NCBI GenBank assembly: GCA_023266075.1
Contig: JAHFRX010000072.1
Span: 1-7,361, forward strand
DNA length: 7,361 nucleotides
Direction: 5' to 3'
Origin: Legionellaceae bacterium
Lineage (GTDB): Bacteria; Pseudomonadota; Gammaproteobacteria; Legionellales; Legionellaceae
Shown here: positions 1-6,407 of the stretch, one piece after another
Layout of the letters: every line of letters starts with the position of its first letter
Position numbering within the stretch: the stretch's first letter is position 1
The notes under the pieces: generated by a model
Databases searched by the model: none
What the model saw: the letters and a program-made list of their open reading frames with translations, nothing else
Told to the model about the DNA's origin: nothing
Made by a program: the position numbers and the translations under genes

Positions 1-522
1 ACTTTGCCCAAATCCTTTATCTGTCATTTGTTTCACCGCCTCATACGTCAATGTACCAGAGCGAGAAACAATGCCGACTCTTCCCGGCTGATGAATAAAT
101 CCTGGCATAATCCCCATTTTACACTCACCGGGTGTAATCACACCGGGACAATTAGGACCCACAAGGCGTGTTTTAGTGTTGTATTGAAGACTTGCCTTGA
201 TAGCGAGCATGTCAAGCACAGGCACACCCTCGGTGATACACACCACAAGCTCAATGCCAGCGTCCACAGCTTCCATAATAGAATCTTTACAAAAAGGTGC
301 AGGAACATAAATCACAGAAGCACTCGCACCAGTTTCATCAACAGCATCTCTCACGGTATTGAAAACAGGCCGGTTTAAATGTTTTTGACCGCCTTTTCCA
401 GGTGTCACACCACCCACCATTTGTGTGCCATACGCAATCGCTTGCTCAGAATGCAACGTTCCTTGTTTTCCAGTAAATCCTTGGCAGATCACTTTTGTGT
501 TTTTATTGATTAAAATACTCAT
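1..522 (-). CDS. sucD: Succinyl-CoA synthetase (ADP-forming) alpha subunit, 5' part only
   Basis: This is the first 174 codons of the alpha subunit of succinate-CoA ligase, which with SucC makes succinate, ATP and CoA from succinyl-CoA in the cytoplasm. The reading frame runs off the left edge, so roughly the last 115 residues of a family length near 290 are missing, including the His that becomes phosphorylated. I read it by hand from the reverse complement. It starts MSILINKNTKVICQGFTG and shows the CoA-binding Rossmann motif GFTGKQGT (15-22), the CITEGVP loop (95-101; ITE at 96-98 as in E. coli), GPNCPG (122-127) and SRSGTLTYE (153-161). The ATG at 520-522 overlaps the sucC stop as ATGA, and a TGAGG Shine-Dalgarno lies 4 bases upstream inside sucC. 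No frameshift or odd residue is seen in the part present. The product is certain from near-identity to the E. coli protein as recalled. Confidence 0.98.
   Translation of the reverse strand, partial: MSILINKNTKVICQGFTGKQGTLHSEQAIAYGTQMVGGVTPGKGGQKHLNRPVFNTVRDAVDETGASASVIYVPAPFCKDSIMEAVDAGIELVVCITEGVPVLDMLAIKASLQYNTKTRLVGPNCPGVITPGECKMGIMPGFIHQPGRVGIVSRSGTLTYEAVKQMTDKGFGQS
519..522 (-). other. ATGA stop/start overlap of sucC and sucD
   Basis: On the minus strand the sucD ATG (522-520) and the sucC TGA (521-519) share two bases. A TGAGG sequence at 527-531 within the end of sucC can serve as the sucD Shine-Dalgarno. Such overlaps are known to favour translational coupling, which would suit the equal amounts of alpha and beta subunits the enzyme needs. 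The overlap is seen directly; the coupling is inferred. Confidence 0.9.
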
Positions 523-1694
523 AACGCCTCACTCGTCGCAATTGCCGCAACAATTTTCTTGGCAGCATCAGTTAAACCATCTGCTGCGATAACATTTAAG
601 CCACTATTGCTTAAAATCTCAGCACCTGCTGCTGCTTGGTTTCCTTCTAATCGAACAACTACAGGTACATTGACATTCACTTCAGAAACAGCGGCCAAAA
701 TACCTTCTGCAATCAAATCACAACGCACGATCCCACCGAAGATATTGACCAATATACCTTTCACATTTTCATCAGATAAAATAATTTTAAACGCTTCAGA
801 AACACGCTCTTTCGTCGCACCACCACCCACATCTAAGAAGTTCGCAGGCTCACCACCGTGCAATTTAATAACATCCATCGTTGCCATTGCAAGGCCCGCA
901 CCATTCACCATACAGCCAATATTACCTTCTAAAGAAATGTAATTGAGCTCCCATTCATGTGCACGGTTTTCACGCTCATCTTCTTGGCTTTTATCAATCA
1001 TCTCCTTGAGGAGAGGCTGGCGAAACAACGCGTTATCATCAATACTTACTTTACCATCTAAACACACTAATTGGCCGGCAGCTGTGACGACGAGCGGGTT
1101 AATTTCCAGCAAACTCAAATCATTTTCCACAAACATTTTACCTAAACCTATCATCAGTTGCGTAAGCTGTGTAATCTGCTCAACCGTGAGTCCTAATTTA
1201 AATCCAATCTCACGGCACTGATAAGGCAATACACCCAACAGTGGATCAACAACAATCTTTAAAATCTTCTCAGGCGTTGCCTCAGCAACTTTTTCAATCT
1301 CAACACCACCTTCAGTAGATGCCATCACCACGACACGACGCGTTGCTCTATCAACGACTGCACCCAAATAAAGCTCGCGTGCGATATCACACGTCTCTTC
1401 AACCAACACCGCATTGACAGGCTGACCATGCGCATTTGTTTGATACGTCACTAAACGCGTGCCTAATAGTGAACGTACGTAGGTCTCAAGTTCTTCTTTA
1501 TTTGAAATAATTTTGACACCACCAGCCTTACCTCGACCACCGGCATGAACTTGCGCTTTCACAACCCATTTCGCCGTGGATAACTGAAGAACCACTTGTA
1601 ATGCATCTTCAACATTATACGCCACCTGTCCTTTAGGCACAGGCAAATTGTAACGAGCAAACAATTGCTTTGCTTGGTATTCATGTAAATTCAT
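519..1694 (-). CDS. sucC: Succinyl-CoA synthetase (ADP-forming) beta subunit
   Basis: The 391-residue product is the nucleotide-binding beta subunit of succinate-CoA ligase, partner of SucD in the substrate-level phosphorylation step of the TCA cycle. It begins MNLHEYQAKQLFARY, the family signature. The N-terminal ATP-grasp domain shows K46 and GGRGKAGGV (52-60), which bind nucleotide, followed by LYLGAVVDR (108-116) and STEGGVEIEKVAEATP (126-141). The Mg ligands N199 (in EINPL) and D213 (in CLDGK) fall at the same numbers as in E. coli. The C-terminal flavodoxin-like domain has NGAGLAMATMD, GGEPANFLDVGGGA and NIFGGIVRCD. Length is within three residues of the 388-residue E. coli protein; the extra tail runs into the sucD start. 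The ATG is supported by an AAAGGT Shine-Dalgarno that overlaps the sucB stop, 7 bases upstream. The stop is TGA in an ATGA overlap with sucD. Nucleotide preference (ADP rather than GDP) is inferred from similarity. Confidence 0.99.
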   Translation of the reverse strand: MNLHEYQAKQLFARYNLPVPKGQVAYNVEDALQVVLQLSTAKWVVKAQVHAGGRGKAGGVKIISNKEELETYVRSLLGTRLVTYQTNAHGQPVNAVLVEETCDIARELYLGAVVDRATRRVVVMASTEGGVEIEKVAEATPEKILKIVVDPLLGVLPYQCREIGFKLGLTVEQITQLTQLMIGLGKMFVENDLSLLEINPLVVTAAGQLVCLDGKVSIDDNALFRQPLLKEMIDKSQEDERENRAHEWELNYISLEGNIGCMVNGAGLAMATMDVIKLHGGEPANFLDVGGGATKERVSEAFKIILSDENVKGILVNIFGGIVRCDLIAEGILAAVSEVNVNVPVVVRLEGNQAAAGAEILSNSGLNVIAADGLTDAAKKIVAAIATSEAL

Positions 1695-1701
1695 TCTATC
1701 T

Positions 1702-1707
1702 ACCTTT
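1702..1707 (-). promoter_or_regulatory. Ribosome binding site of sucC, overlapping the sucB stop
   Basis: The minus-strand sequence AAAGGT lies 7 bases before the sucC ATG and takes its first two bases from the sucB TAA stop codon. It fixes the sucC start and implies that ribosomes ending on sucB sit over the sucC initiation site. Confidence 0.8.
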
Positions 1708-2887
1708 AAATATTAAGTAATAAACGTGCTGGATCTTCGAGGTAATTTTTAACACTTACCAAAAATTGTACGGAATCCTTACCATCAATTAATCGATGAT
1801 CATAAGACAACGCAACATACATCATTGGACGAATGACAATTTGCCCTTTCTCAACCACCGCACGCTCTTCGATCTTGTGCATCCCTAAAATACCCGTTTG
1901 TGGTGGATTGATGATGGGCGTTGAAAGCAACGAACCAAAAACGCCTCCGTTGGTAATGGTAAACGTCCCACCCTGCATTTCCTCCATCGTGAGTTTTCCA
2001 TCACGCGCACGTACGGCCATTTCGCCAATACGCTTTTCAATGTCAGCAAGTCCAAGCGAATCAGCATCTCGTATCACCGGAACCACAAGCCCTCGCTCAG
2101 TGGAGACGGCCATTCCAATATCGTAGTACCCATGATAAACCACATCATGACCATCAAGAGATGCATTCACCGCAGGAAATTTCTTCAAAGATTCAACGAC
2201 CGCTTTCGTGAAGAAAGACATCCATCCTAATTTAACCCCATGCTTTTTCTCGAACACGTCTTTATATTGCACGCGCAAATCCATGATGGCTTTCAAATTA
2301 ATTTCGTTGAATGTTGTCAACATTGCGGCTTGGTGCTGCGCTTCAAGCAGGCGCTCTGCGATTTTAACACGAAGGCGTGACATCGGCACACGTGTCTCTT
2401 CACGAGCAATAGATGATCGTACGGCCACATCTTTGGGTTGTGCTATCGTTTCTTGACGATGTTGCGCAATAAAAGCTTCAACATCTTCTTTCGTAATACG
2501 CCCCTCTTTTCCTGAACCGGGTATCGTTGCAGACTCAAGTCCATGCTCTGCAATCATACGACGCACACCCGGCCCTGTAGAGTGCTCATCCGCTTGCGTT
2601 GCTGAGGCCTGAGGCGTCGTTTCCGTTTTAGGCTGTGATGGTGATACGACACCTTTCTCAATGCGCGCAAGCAGTTGACCTGAGGTCACAACGGATCCGA
2701 CGTCGAACAAAATCTCATTGAGTACACCATCCGCTGGAGCCGGAACCTCCAACACAACTTTATCCGTTTCTAGATCAAGAATATTCTCATCTCGTTTAAC
2801 CGCATCACCCACTTTTTTATGCCAAGTGGCGATTGTGGCATCAGCAACTGACTCTGGTAAAACAGGAACTTTGACTTCAATAGACAT
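1706..2887 (-). CDS. sucB: Dihydrolipoyllysine-residue succinyltransferase, E2 of 2-oxoglutarate dehydrogenase
   Basis: The 393-residue E2 core of the 2-oxoglutarate dehydrogenase complex takes the succinyl group from SucA on its lipoyl arm and transfers it to CoA. Three parts are visible in the usual order. A single lipoyl domain covers about residues 2-77, with the lipoylated K43 in the ETDKV motif. The peripheral subunit-binding domain, about 105-142, has VRRMIAEHGL and GRITKEDVEAF and holds E1/E3. The catalytic acyltransferase domain, about 165-393, contains NEINLKAIMDLR, FTITNGGVFGS, STPIINPPQ and the active-site HRLIDG motif with H364 and D368. The linkers (about 78-104 and 143-164) are short and rich in Pro, Gln, Ser, Thr and Ala, which explains a length about 12 residues below the E. 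coli protein. One lipoyl domain and the VPMSRLR start of the core separate it from multi-lipoyl AceF. An AAAGGT Shine-Dalgarno lies 7 bases before the ATG. The E3 gene is not in the window. Confidence 0.98.
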   Translation of the reverse strand: MSIEVKVPVLPESVADATIATWHKKVGDAVKRDENILDLETDKVVLEVPAPADGVLNEILFDVGSVVTSGQLLARIEKGVVSPSQPKTETTPQASATQADEHSTGPGVRRMIAEHGLESATIPGSGKEGRITKEDVEAFIAQHRQETIAQPKDVAVRSSIAREETRVPMSRLRVKIAERLLEAQHQAAMLTTFNEINLKAIMDLRVQYKDVFEKKHGVKLGWMSFFTKAVVESLKKFPAVNASLDGHDVVYHGYYDIGMAVSTERGLVVPVIRDADSLGLADIEKRIGEMAVRARDGKLTMEEMQGGTFTITNGGVFGSLLSTPIINPPQTGILGMHKIEERAVVEKGQIVIRPMMYVALSYDHRLIDGKDSVQFLVSVKNYLEDPARLLLNI

Positions 2888-2916
2888 GGTCTCAACCTTT
2901 TTTGTTCAAATTAATG
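2888..2916 (-). promoter_or_regulatory. sucA-sucB spacer with the sucB ribosome binding site
   Basis: This 29-base, AT-rich gap is the longest non-coding stretch in the window. It carries the sucB Shine-Dalgarno AAAGGT (2895-2900), at the end of a run of six A, 7 bases before the ATG. No hairpin that could act as a terminator and no space for a complete promoter plus operator were found. Confidence 0.75.
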
Positions 2917-5706
2917 TTATAACAGGGCTTGATTGACAAGCGCTTGTTGCTCTTTCGCGTGCACATTTAGACTCCCTACCGCAGGTGACGCGGCAAAACC
3001 TCGTCCTGCATAACTCAATGTGTGTTGTGCGCCAAGACATGCACGAATATGGTGCTGGGACGCGAACCAAGCCCCCTGATTTTCTGGCTCTTCTTGACAC
3101 CAGATAACCGACGTGACGTTAGGATATGTCAGCAGTTCTTTTTTCAAAAGCGCTTCAGGGAACGGATACAACTGCTCGACACGTAAAATCACGACATGTT
3201 GCAACTTCTCCTGACGACGCTTTTCTAAAAGATCGTAATACACTTTACCGGAACATAGTATTAACTTTTTAACCGCTGTTGATTGTATCTCATCCACTTC
3301 GCTTAAAATGGGGTAAAATTGGCCTTTCGTTAAATCAGCCATGGTTGACACAGCTAAGCGATGACGCAATAAGCTCTTCGGTGTCATCACGATGAGCGGT
3401 TTTCTGAATGGACGTAACATTTGACGGCGTAATAAATGAAACATTTGTGCCGGTGTTGTGGGTACACAGACTTGAATATTCTGCTGCGCACAAAGTTGCA
3501 TATAACGCTCTAGCCGTGCCGAAGAGTGCTCAGGACCCTGTCCTTCATAACCGTGAGGAAGAAGCATCACTAAGCCACACAGATGCCCCCACTTTTGCTC
3601 GCCTGAACTAATGAACTGATCGATCACCACTTGTGCACCATTTGCAAAATCACCAAACTGAGCCTCCCATAACACCAAGCTGGTCGGTTCAGCGCATGCA
3701 TAACCGTACTCAAAAGCAAGTACCGCCTCTTCAGACAACACAGAATCAATCATCCAAAAACCTTTATGAGGATCTTTCGCCATACGTTCGAGTGGAATGA
3801 CCTCTTCACCTGTTTTCTGATCGTGCAATATCGCATGTCGATGTGCAAATGTCCCTCGACCAGAATCCTGACCTGATAAACGCACACTATACCCTTCTTG
3901 CAACAACGTTGCATAAGCCATTGTCTCGGCATACCCCCAATTCAAAGGTATTTCATCTAATGCCATTTTTTCACGGTCTAATACAATTTTTTTAACAACC
4001 GGGTGTAATTCAACCTGTAAAGAAATATCTGTAAGCTCTTGAGAAAATGTTTGTAGTGTTTTTAAATCTACCGTCGTGTCAGTCTTCATGTCCCACGTTG
4101 CCGCAAGATAAGGAGACCAATCGGTATAAAACTTTCCGGGATACGCATCACGCACAATCTCTACTAAATCTTTCCCCTGATCTAGCGCATCACGATAATC
4201 AATCACTTGTTTTTCTACAGAGTCTTTCGTTGCTACACCGGCTGCAATCAACTGTTGTGCATAAGACTCACGCAGAGGGGGTATGGTTTTAATTTTTTGA
4301 TACATCAAAGGTTGTGTGATTAAAGGTTCATCTGCTTCATTATGTCCATGACGTCGGTAACACACCAAATCAATAACCACATCACGTTTAAATTGCATAC
4401 GATACTCAATCGCCAGTCGCGCTGCATAAACGACAGCCTCTGGATTTTCACCATTCACATGAATAATCGGTGCATGCACCATTTTAGCAATATCTGTGCA
4501 ATACATCGTGGATCGCGCATCAAGTGGATTGCTTGTCGTAAATCCAATTTGATTGTTAATTACAATATGAACAGTGCCTCCTGTGCAGTAGCCACGTGCT
4601 TGAGAAAAATTAAATGTTTCCATGACGACACCCTGACCGGCGAACGCCGCATCACCATGAATCACAATGGGTAATACCGTATTTTTTTCCGCTAAATCTT
4701 GACGTTGACGTAAATGAGAACGCGCAGAACCCTCCATGACCGGGCCAATAATTTCAAGATGGGAAGGATTAAATCCAAGGACCACATGCACTATCTCACC
4801 GGAATCCGTACGCAAATCAGAAGCAAACCCTAAGTGATACTTCACATCTCCAGTACCCTCTTGCTTCATTTTACCTTCAAATTCTTGAAACAGAGCGAGC
4901 GGCGCTTTACCTAGCACATTGACCAAGACATTAAGTCGTCCACGATGCGCCATACCGATAGGGATCTCCTTCACGGCCGAACGACCTGATACACGAATCA
5001 TTTCTTTTAGCATGGGAATTAACGCATCCCCCCCCTCAAGCGAGAAACGTTTTTGCCCCACATAGCGTGTACCAAGATAACGCTCTAACCCATCCGCCGC
5101 AACTAGCTCTTGCAGGATACGCTGCTTTTCTTCTGACGTATAAGCCGCACATCCACGCACAGATTCAAAACGAGACTGAAACCATTTTCTTTCACGCGGA
5201 TCAGCCACATGCATGTACTCAATACCGATTGATTGACAATATGTTTCTTTTAAAGCAAGAAACAATACATCAAGTGACATGGATGACACTTGCCCACCAA
5301 AATCAACCTGAAAAGAGCGCGGCAGATCAGCATCAGACAACCCATAATCACTCAATTGCAACCCCAAAACAGGAGGGCGCTGTGTCATCGCCAATGGGTC
5401 TAGATTTGCAGCCAGGTGCCCAAGGGTTCTAAAAGAGTTGATTAAATCAGCGACCTTATACTGCTTATCATCGCTCTCAATCATATGCGATGAAGTCGTG
5501 CGATTTAAAAAATGGGCTCGCGTTGCACGATGCGAAACCTCAGATGTTTGACTACCATTCAAAAGCTTCTGAAAAGCAACTTGCCAATCTTTGGAGACGG
5601 ACGATGGATCTTCCATATAATCTTCATACAATGCATCGACATAAGCCATATTTGACCCGGCTAAATAGGCACTGTCCCATGCTTTTTGTAAATCTTTACT
5701 ACTCAT
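2917..5706 (-). CDS. sucA: 2-oxoglutarate dehydrogenase E1 component (thiamin diphosphate-dependent)
   Basis: The 929-residue E1 decarboxylates 2-oxoglutarate on thiamin diphosphate and passes the succinyl group to the lipoyl arm of SucB. In order: an N-terminal E2-binding segment (WDSAYLAGSNMAYVDALYEDY, about 10-30), a DPLA stretch near 103, and EGGD at 224-227. The catalytic half has GMAHRGRLN (251-259), YHLGFASDL (290-298), NPSHLE (313-318) and the thiamin/Mg motif from GDAA (D352) to NN (N384-N385). Then come CYRRHGHNEADEP (449-461) and the transketolase-like region with RLSGQDSGRGTF (609-620), EAQFGDFANGAQ (681-692) and LPHGYEGQGPEHSSAR (716-731). It ends with CSGKVYYDL and WCQEEPENQGAW. 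Length fits the family (933 in E. coli). The frame stays open 38 codons further upstream, inside sdhB, but the ATG at 5704-5706 is preferred. It gives the family N-terminus and has GAGGT 7 bases upstream. A run of eight G (5028-5035) encodes part of EGGD. Confidence 0.99.
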   Translation of the reverse strand: MSSKDLQKAWDSAYLAGSNMAYVDALYEDYMEDPSSVSKDWQVAFQKLLNGSQTSEVSHRATRAHFLNRTTSSHMIESDDKQYKVADLINSFRTLGHLAANLDPLAMTQRPPVLGLQLSDYGLSDADLPRSFQVDFGGQVSSMSLDVLFLALKETYCQSIGIEYMHVADPRERKWFQSRFESVRGCAAYTSEEKQRILQELVAADGLERYLGTRYVGQKRFSLEGGDALIPMLKEMIRVSGRSAVKEIPIGMAHRGRLNVLVNVLGKAPLALFQEFEGKMKQEGTGDVKYHLGFASDLRTDSGEIVHVVLGFNPSHLEIIGPVMEGSARSHLRQRQDLAEKNTVLPIVIHGDAAFAGQGVVMETFNFSQARGYCTGGTVHIVINNQIGFTTSNPLDARSTMYCTDIAKMVHAPIIHVNGENPEAVVYAARLAIEYRMQFKRDVVIDLVCYRRHGHNEADEPLITQPLMYQKIKTIPPLRESYAQQLIAAGVATKDSVEKQVIDYRDALDQGKDLVEIVRDAYPGKFYTDWSPYLAATWDMKTDTTVDLKTLQTFSQELTDISLQVELHPVVKKIVLDREKMALDEIPLNWGYAETMAYATLLQEGYSVRLSGQDSGRGTFAHRHAILHDQKTGEEVIPLERMAKDPHKGFWMIDSVLSEEAVLAFEYGYACAEPTSLVLWEAQFGDFANGAQVVIDQFISSGEQKWGHLCGLVMLLPHGYEGQGPEHSSARLERYMQLCAQQNIQVCVPTTPAQMFHLLRRQMLRPFRKPLIVMTPKSLLRHRLAVSTMADLTKGQFYPILSEVDEIQSTAVKKLILCSGKVYYDLLEKRRQEKLQHVVILRVEQLYPFPEALLKKELLTYPNVTSVIWCQEEPENQGAWFASQHHIRACLGAQHTLSYAGRGFAASPAVGSLNVHAKEQQALVNQALL
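5028..5035 (-). repeat. G8 mononucleotide run inside sucA
   Basis: Eight C on the plus strand read as eight G in the sucA message. They span the codons GAG GGG GGG GAT of the EGGD motif (residues 224-227). The reading frame is intact at this length; one base more or less would shift the frame for the remaining three quarters of the protein. Confidence 0.9.
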
Positions 5707-5713
5707 TGATGCT

Positions 5714-5719
5714 ACCTCT
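5714..5719 (-). promoter_or_regulatory. Ribosome binding site of sucA, overlapping the sdhB stop
   Basis: The minus-strand sequence AGAGGT lies 7 bases before the ATG at 5706 and shares two bases with the sdhB TAG stop. It decides the sucA start in favour of this ATG over in-frame codons further upstream within sdhB. The arrangement mirrors the sucB-sucC junction. Confidence 0.85.
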
Positions 5720-6395
5720 AAGTTTCTTTTTCTAACATTTGTTGACGTATTTCGGCAATAGCACGCGACGGATTTAAACCTTTTGGACATACCGTTGTAC
5801 AGTTCATAATCGTGCGGCATCGAAATACACTGAATGGATCTTGCAATTTTTCTAAACGCCTGTCAGTTCCAGTATCGCGACTATCAGCAAGAAAGCGACG
5901 TGCCTGCAATAGCCCCGCAGGCCCTACAAACTTATCTGAATTCCACCAAAACGACGGACATGCACTCGTACAACAAGCACATAAAATACACTCATAAAGA
6001 CCATCTAACTGCGCACGCTCTTCAGGTGTTTGTAATCGCTCTCTTGCCGGTGCGACCTCATCATTTTGTAAATACGGCTCAATACGCTCGTACTGTTGAT
6101 AAAACTGGCTCATATCCACCACAAGATCTGTTTTTAATTTAGATAAAGGTGTGATACACGCCAGTCCATTCGTGCCATTGATATTCATACCATCCGAACC
6201 GCACACCCCCTCACGGCACGAGCGCCTAAACGACAACGTTTCATCTTGCTCCGCTTTCAACCGCTCTAACAATGTCAGTAACATCGGATCAATCTTACGC
6301 AAGACAGTGAGCTCAAACGTTTGCATATAAGGCTTTTCATCATACTCAGGATTGTAGCGATAAATGGATAAACTCACATTTCTAACATCACTCAT
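5718..6395 (-). CDS. sdhB: Succinate dehydrogenase iron-sulfur subunit, with an internal segment missing
   Basis: The 225-residue subunit carries electrons from the SdhA flavin to quinone through three Fe-S centres on the cytoplasmic face of the membrane. It begins MSDVRNVSLSIYRYNPEYD. The ferredoxin-like domain has C60, C65 and C80 plus D68 (SCREGVCGSDG, NGLACIT) for [2Fe-2S]. The C-terminal helical domain has C136, C139, C142 and C203 for [4Fe-4S] and C146, C193 and C199 for [3Fe-4S] (CILCACC, FRCRTIMNC, CPKGLNP). PSFWWN supplies the quinone-site Trp. Between C80 and DLVVDM (from D90) there are only 9 residues, against 26 in E. coli. The stretch usually reading like I-x-PLPGLPVI(R/K) is absent, so the protein is shorter than the usual 235-240 residues despite a slightly longer N-terminus. 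The frame is otherwise intact and every cluster ligand is kept. TGAGGA lies 6 bases before the ATG. Whether the shortened protein works normally cannot be told from sequence. Confidence 0.97.
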   Translation of the reverse strand: MSDVRNVSLSIYRYNPEYDEKPYMQTFELTVLRKIDPMLLTLLERLKAEQDETLSFRRSCREGVCGSDGMNINGTNGLACITPLSKLKTDLVVDMSQFYQQYERIEPYLQNDEVAPARERLQTPEERAQLDGLYECILCACCTSACPSFWWNSDKFVGPAGLLQARRFLADSRDTGTDRRLEKLQDPFSVFRCRTIMNCTTVCPKGLNPSRAIAEIRQQMLEKET

Positions 6396-6401
6396 CAGAT
6401 A

Positions 6402-6407
6402 TCCTCA
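6402..6407 (-). promoter_or_regulatory. Ribosome binding site of sdhB, abutting the sdhA stop
   Basis: The minus-strand sequence TGAGGA begins directly after the sdhA TAA and sits 6 bases before the sdhB ATG at 6395. It supports the sdhB start and continuous translation from sdhA into sdhB. Confidence 0.8.

Noticed and set aside
4..378. A 124-codon open frame on the plus strand, opposite sucD
   Set aside because: It lies fully antisense to a conserved enzyme gene, its translation shows no family motif, and I saw no convincing ribosome site. It is a shadow of the sucD codons. The same holds for the other plus-strand frames, for example 559-942, 943-1221, 4342-4674, 5067-5432 and 5834-6142.
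2915..2924. Perfect 10-base palindrome TGTTATAACA over the sucA stop codon
   Set aside because: It has no loop, is very AT-rich and is partly formed by coding bases. A palindrome this short is expected by chance, it cannot make a stable hairpin, and no U-run follows that would suggest a terminator.
3987..3993. A7 runs in the sucA message (here and at 4682-4688), as possible transcriptional slippage sites
   Set aside because: The runs encode ordinary Lys-containing stretches in an AT-leaning gene, and no alternative product in a shifted frame makes sense. Nothing sets them apart from chance.
5814..5816. Arg at SdhB residue 194 where E. coli and human SdhB have His next to the [3Fe-4S] Cys
   Set aside because: The residue lies near the quinone site, so I considered it as odd. 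I recall Arg here in SdhB of other gammaproteobacteria such as Pseudomonas, so it looks like a common natural variant.
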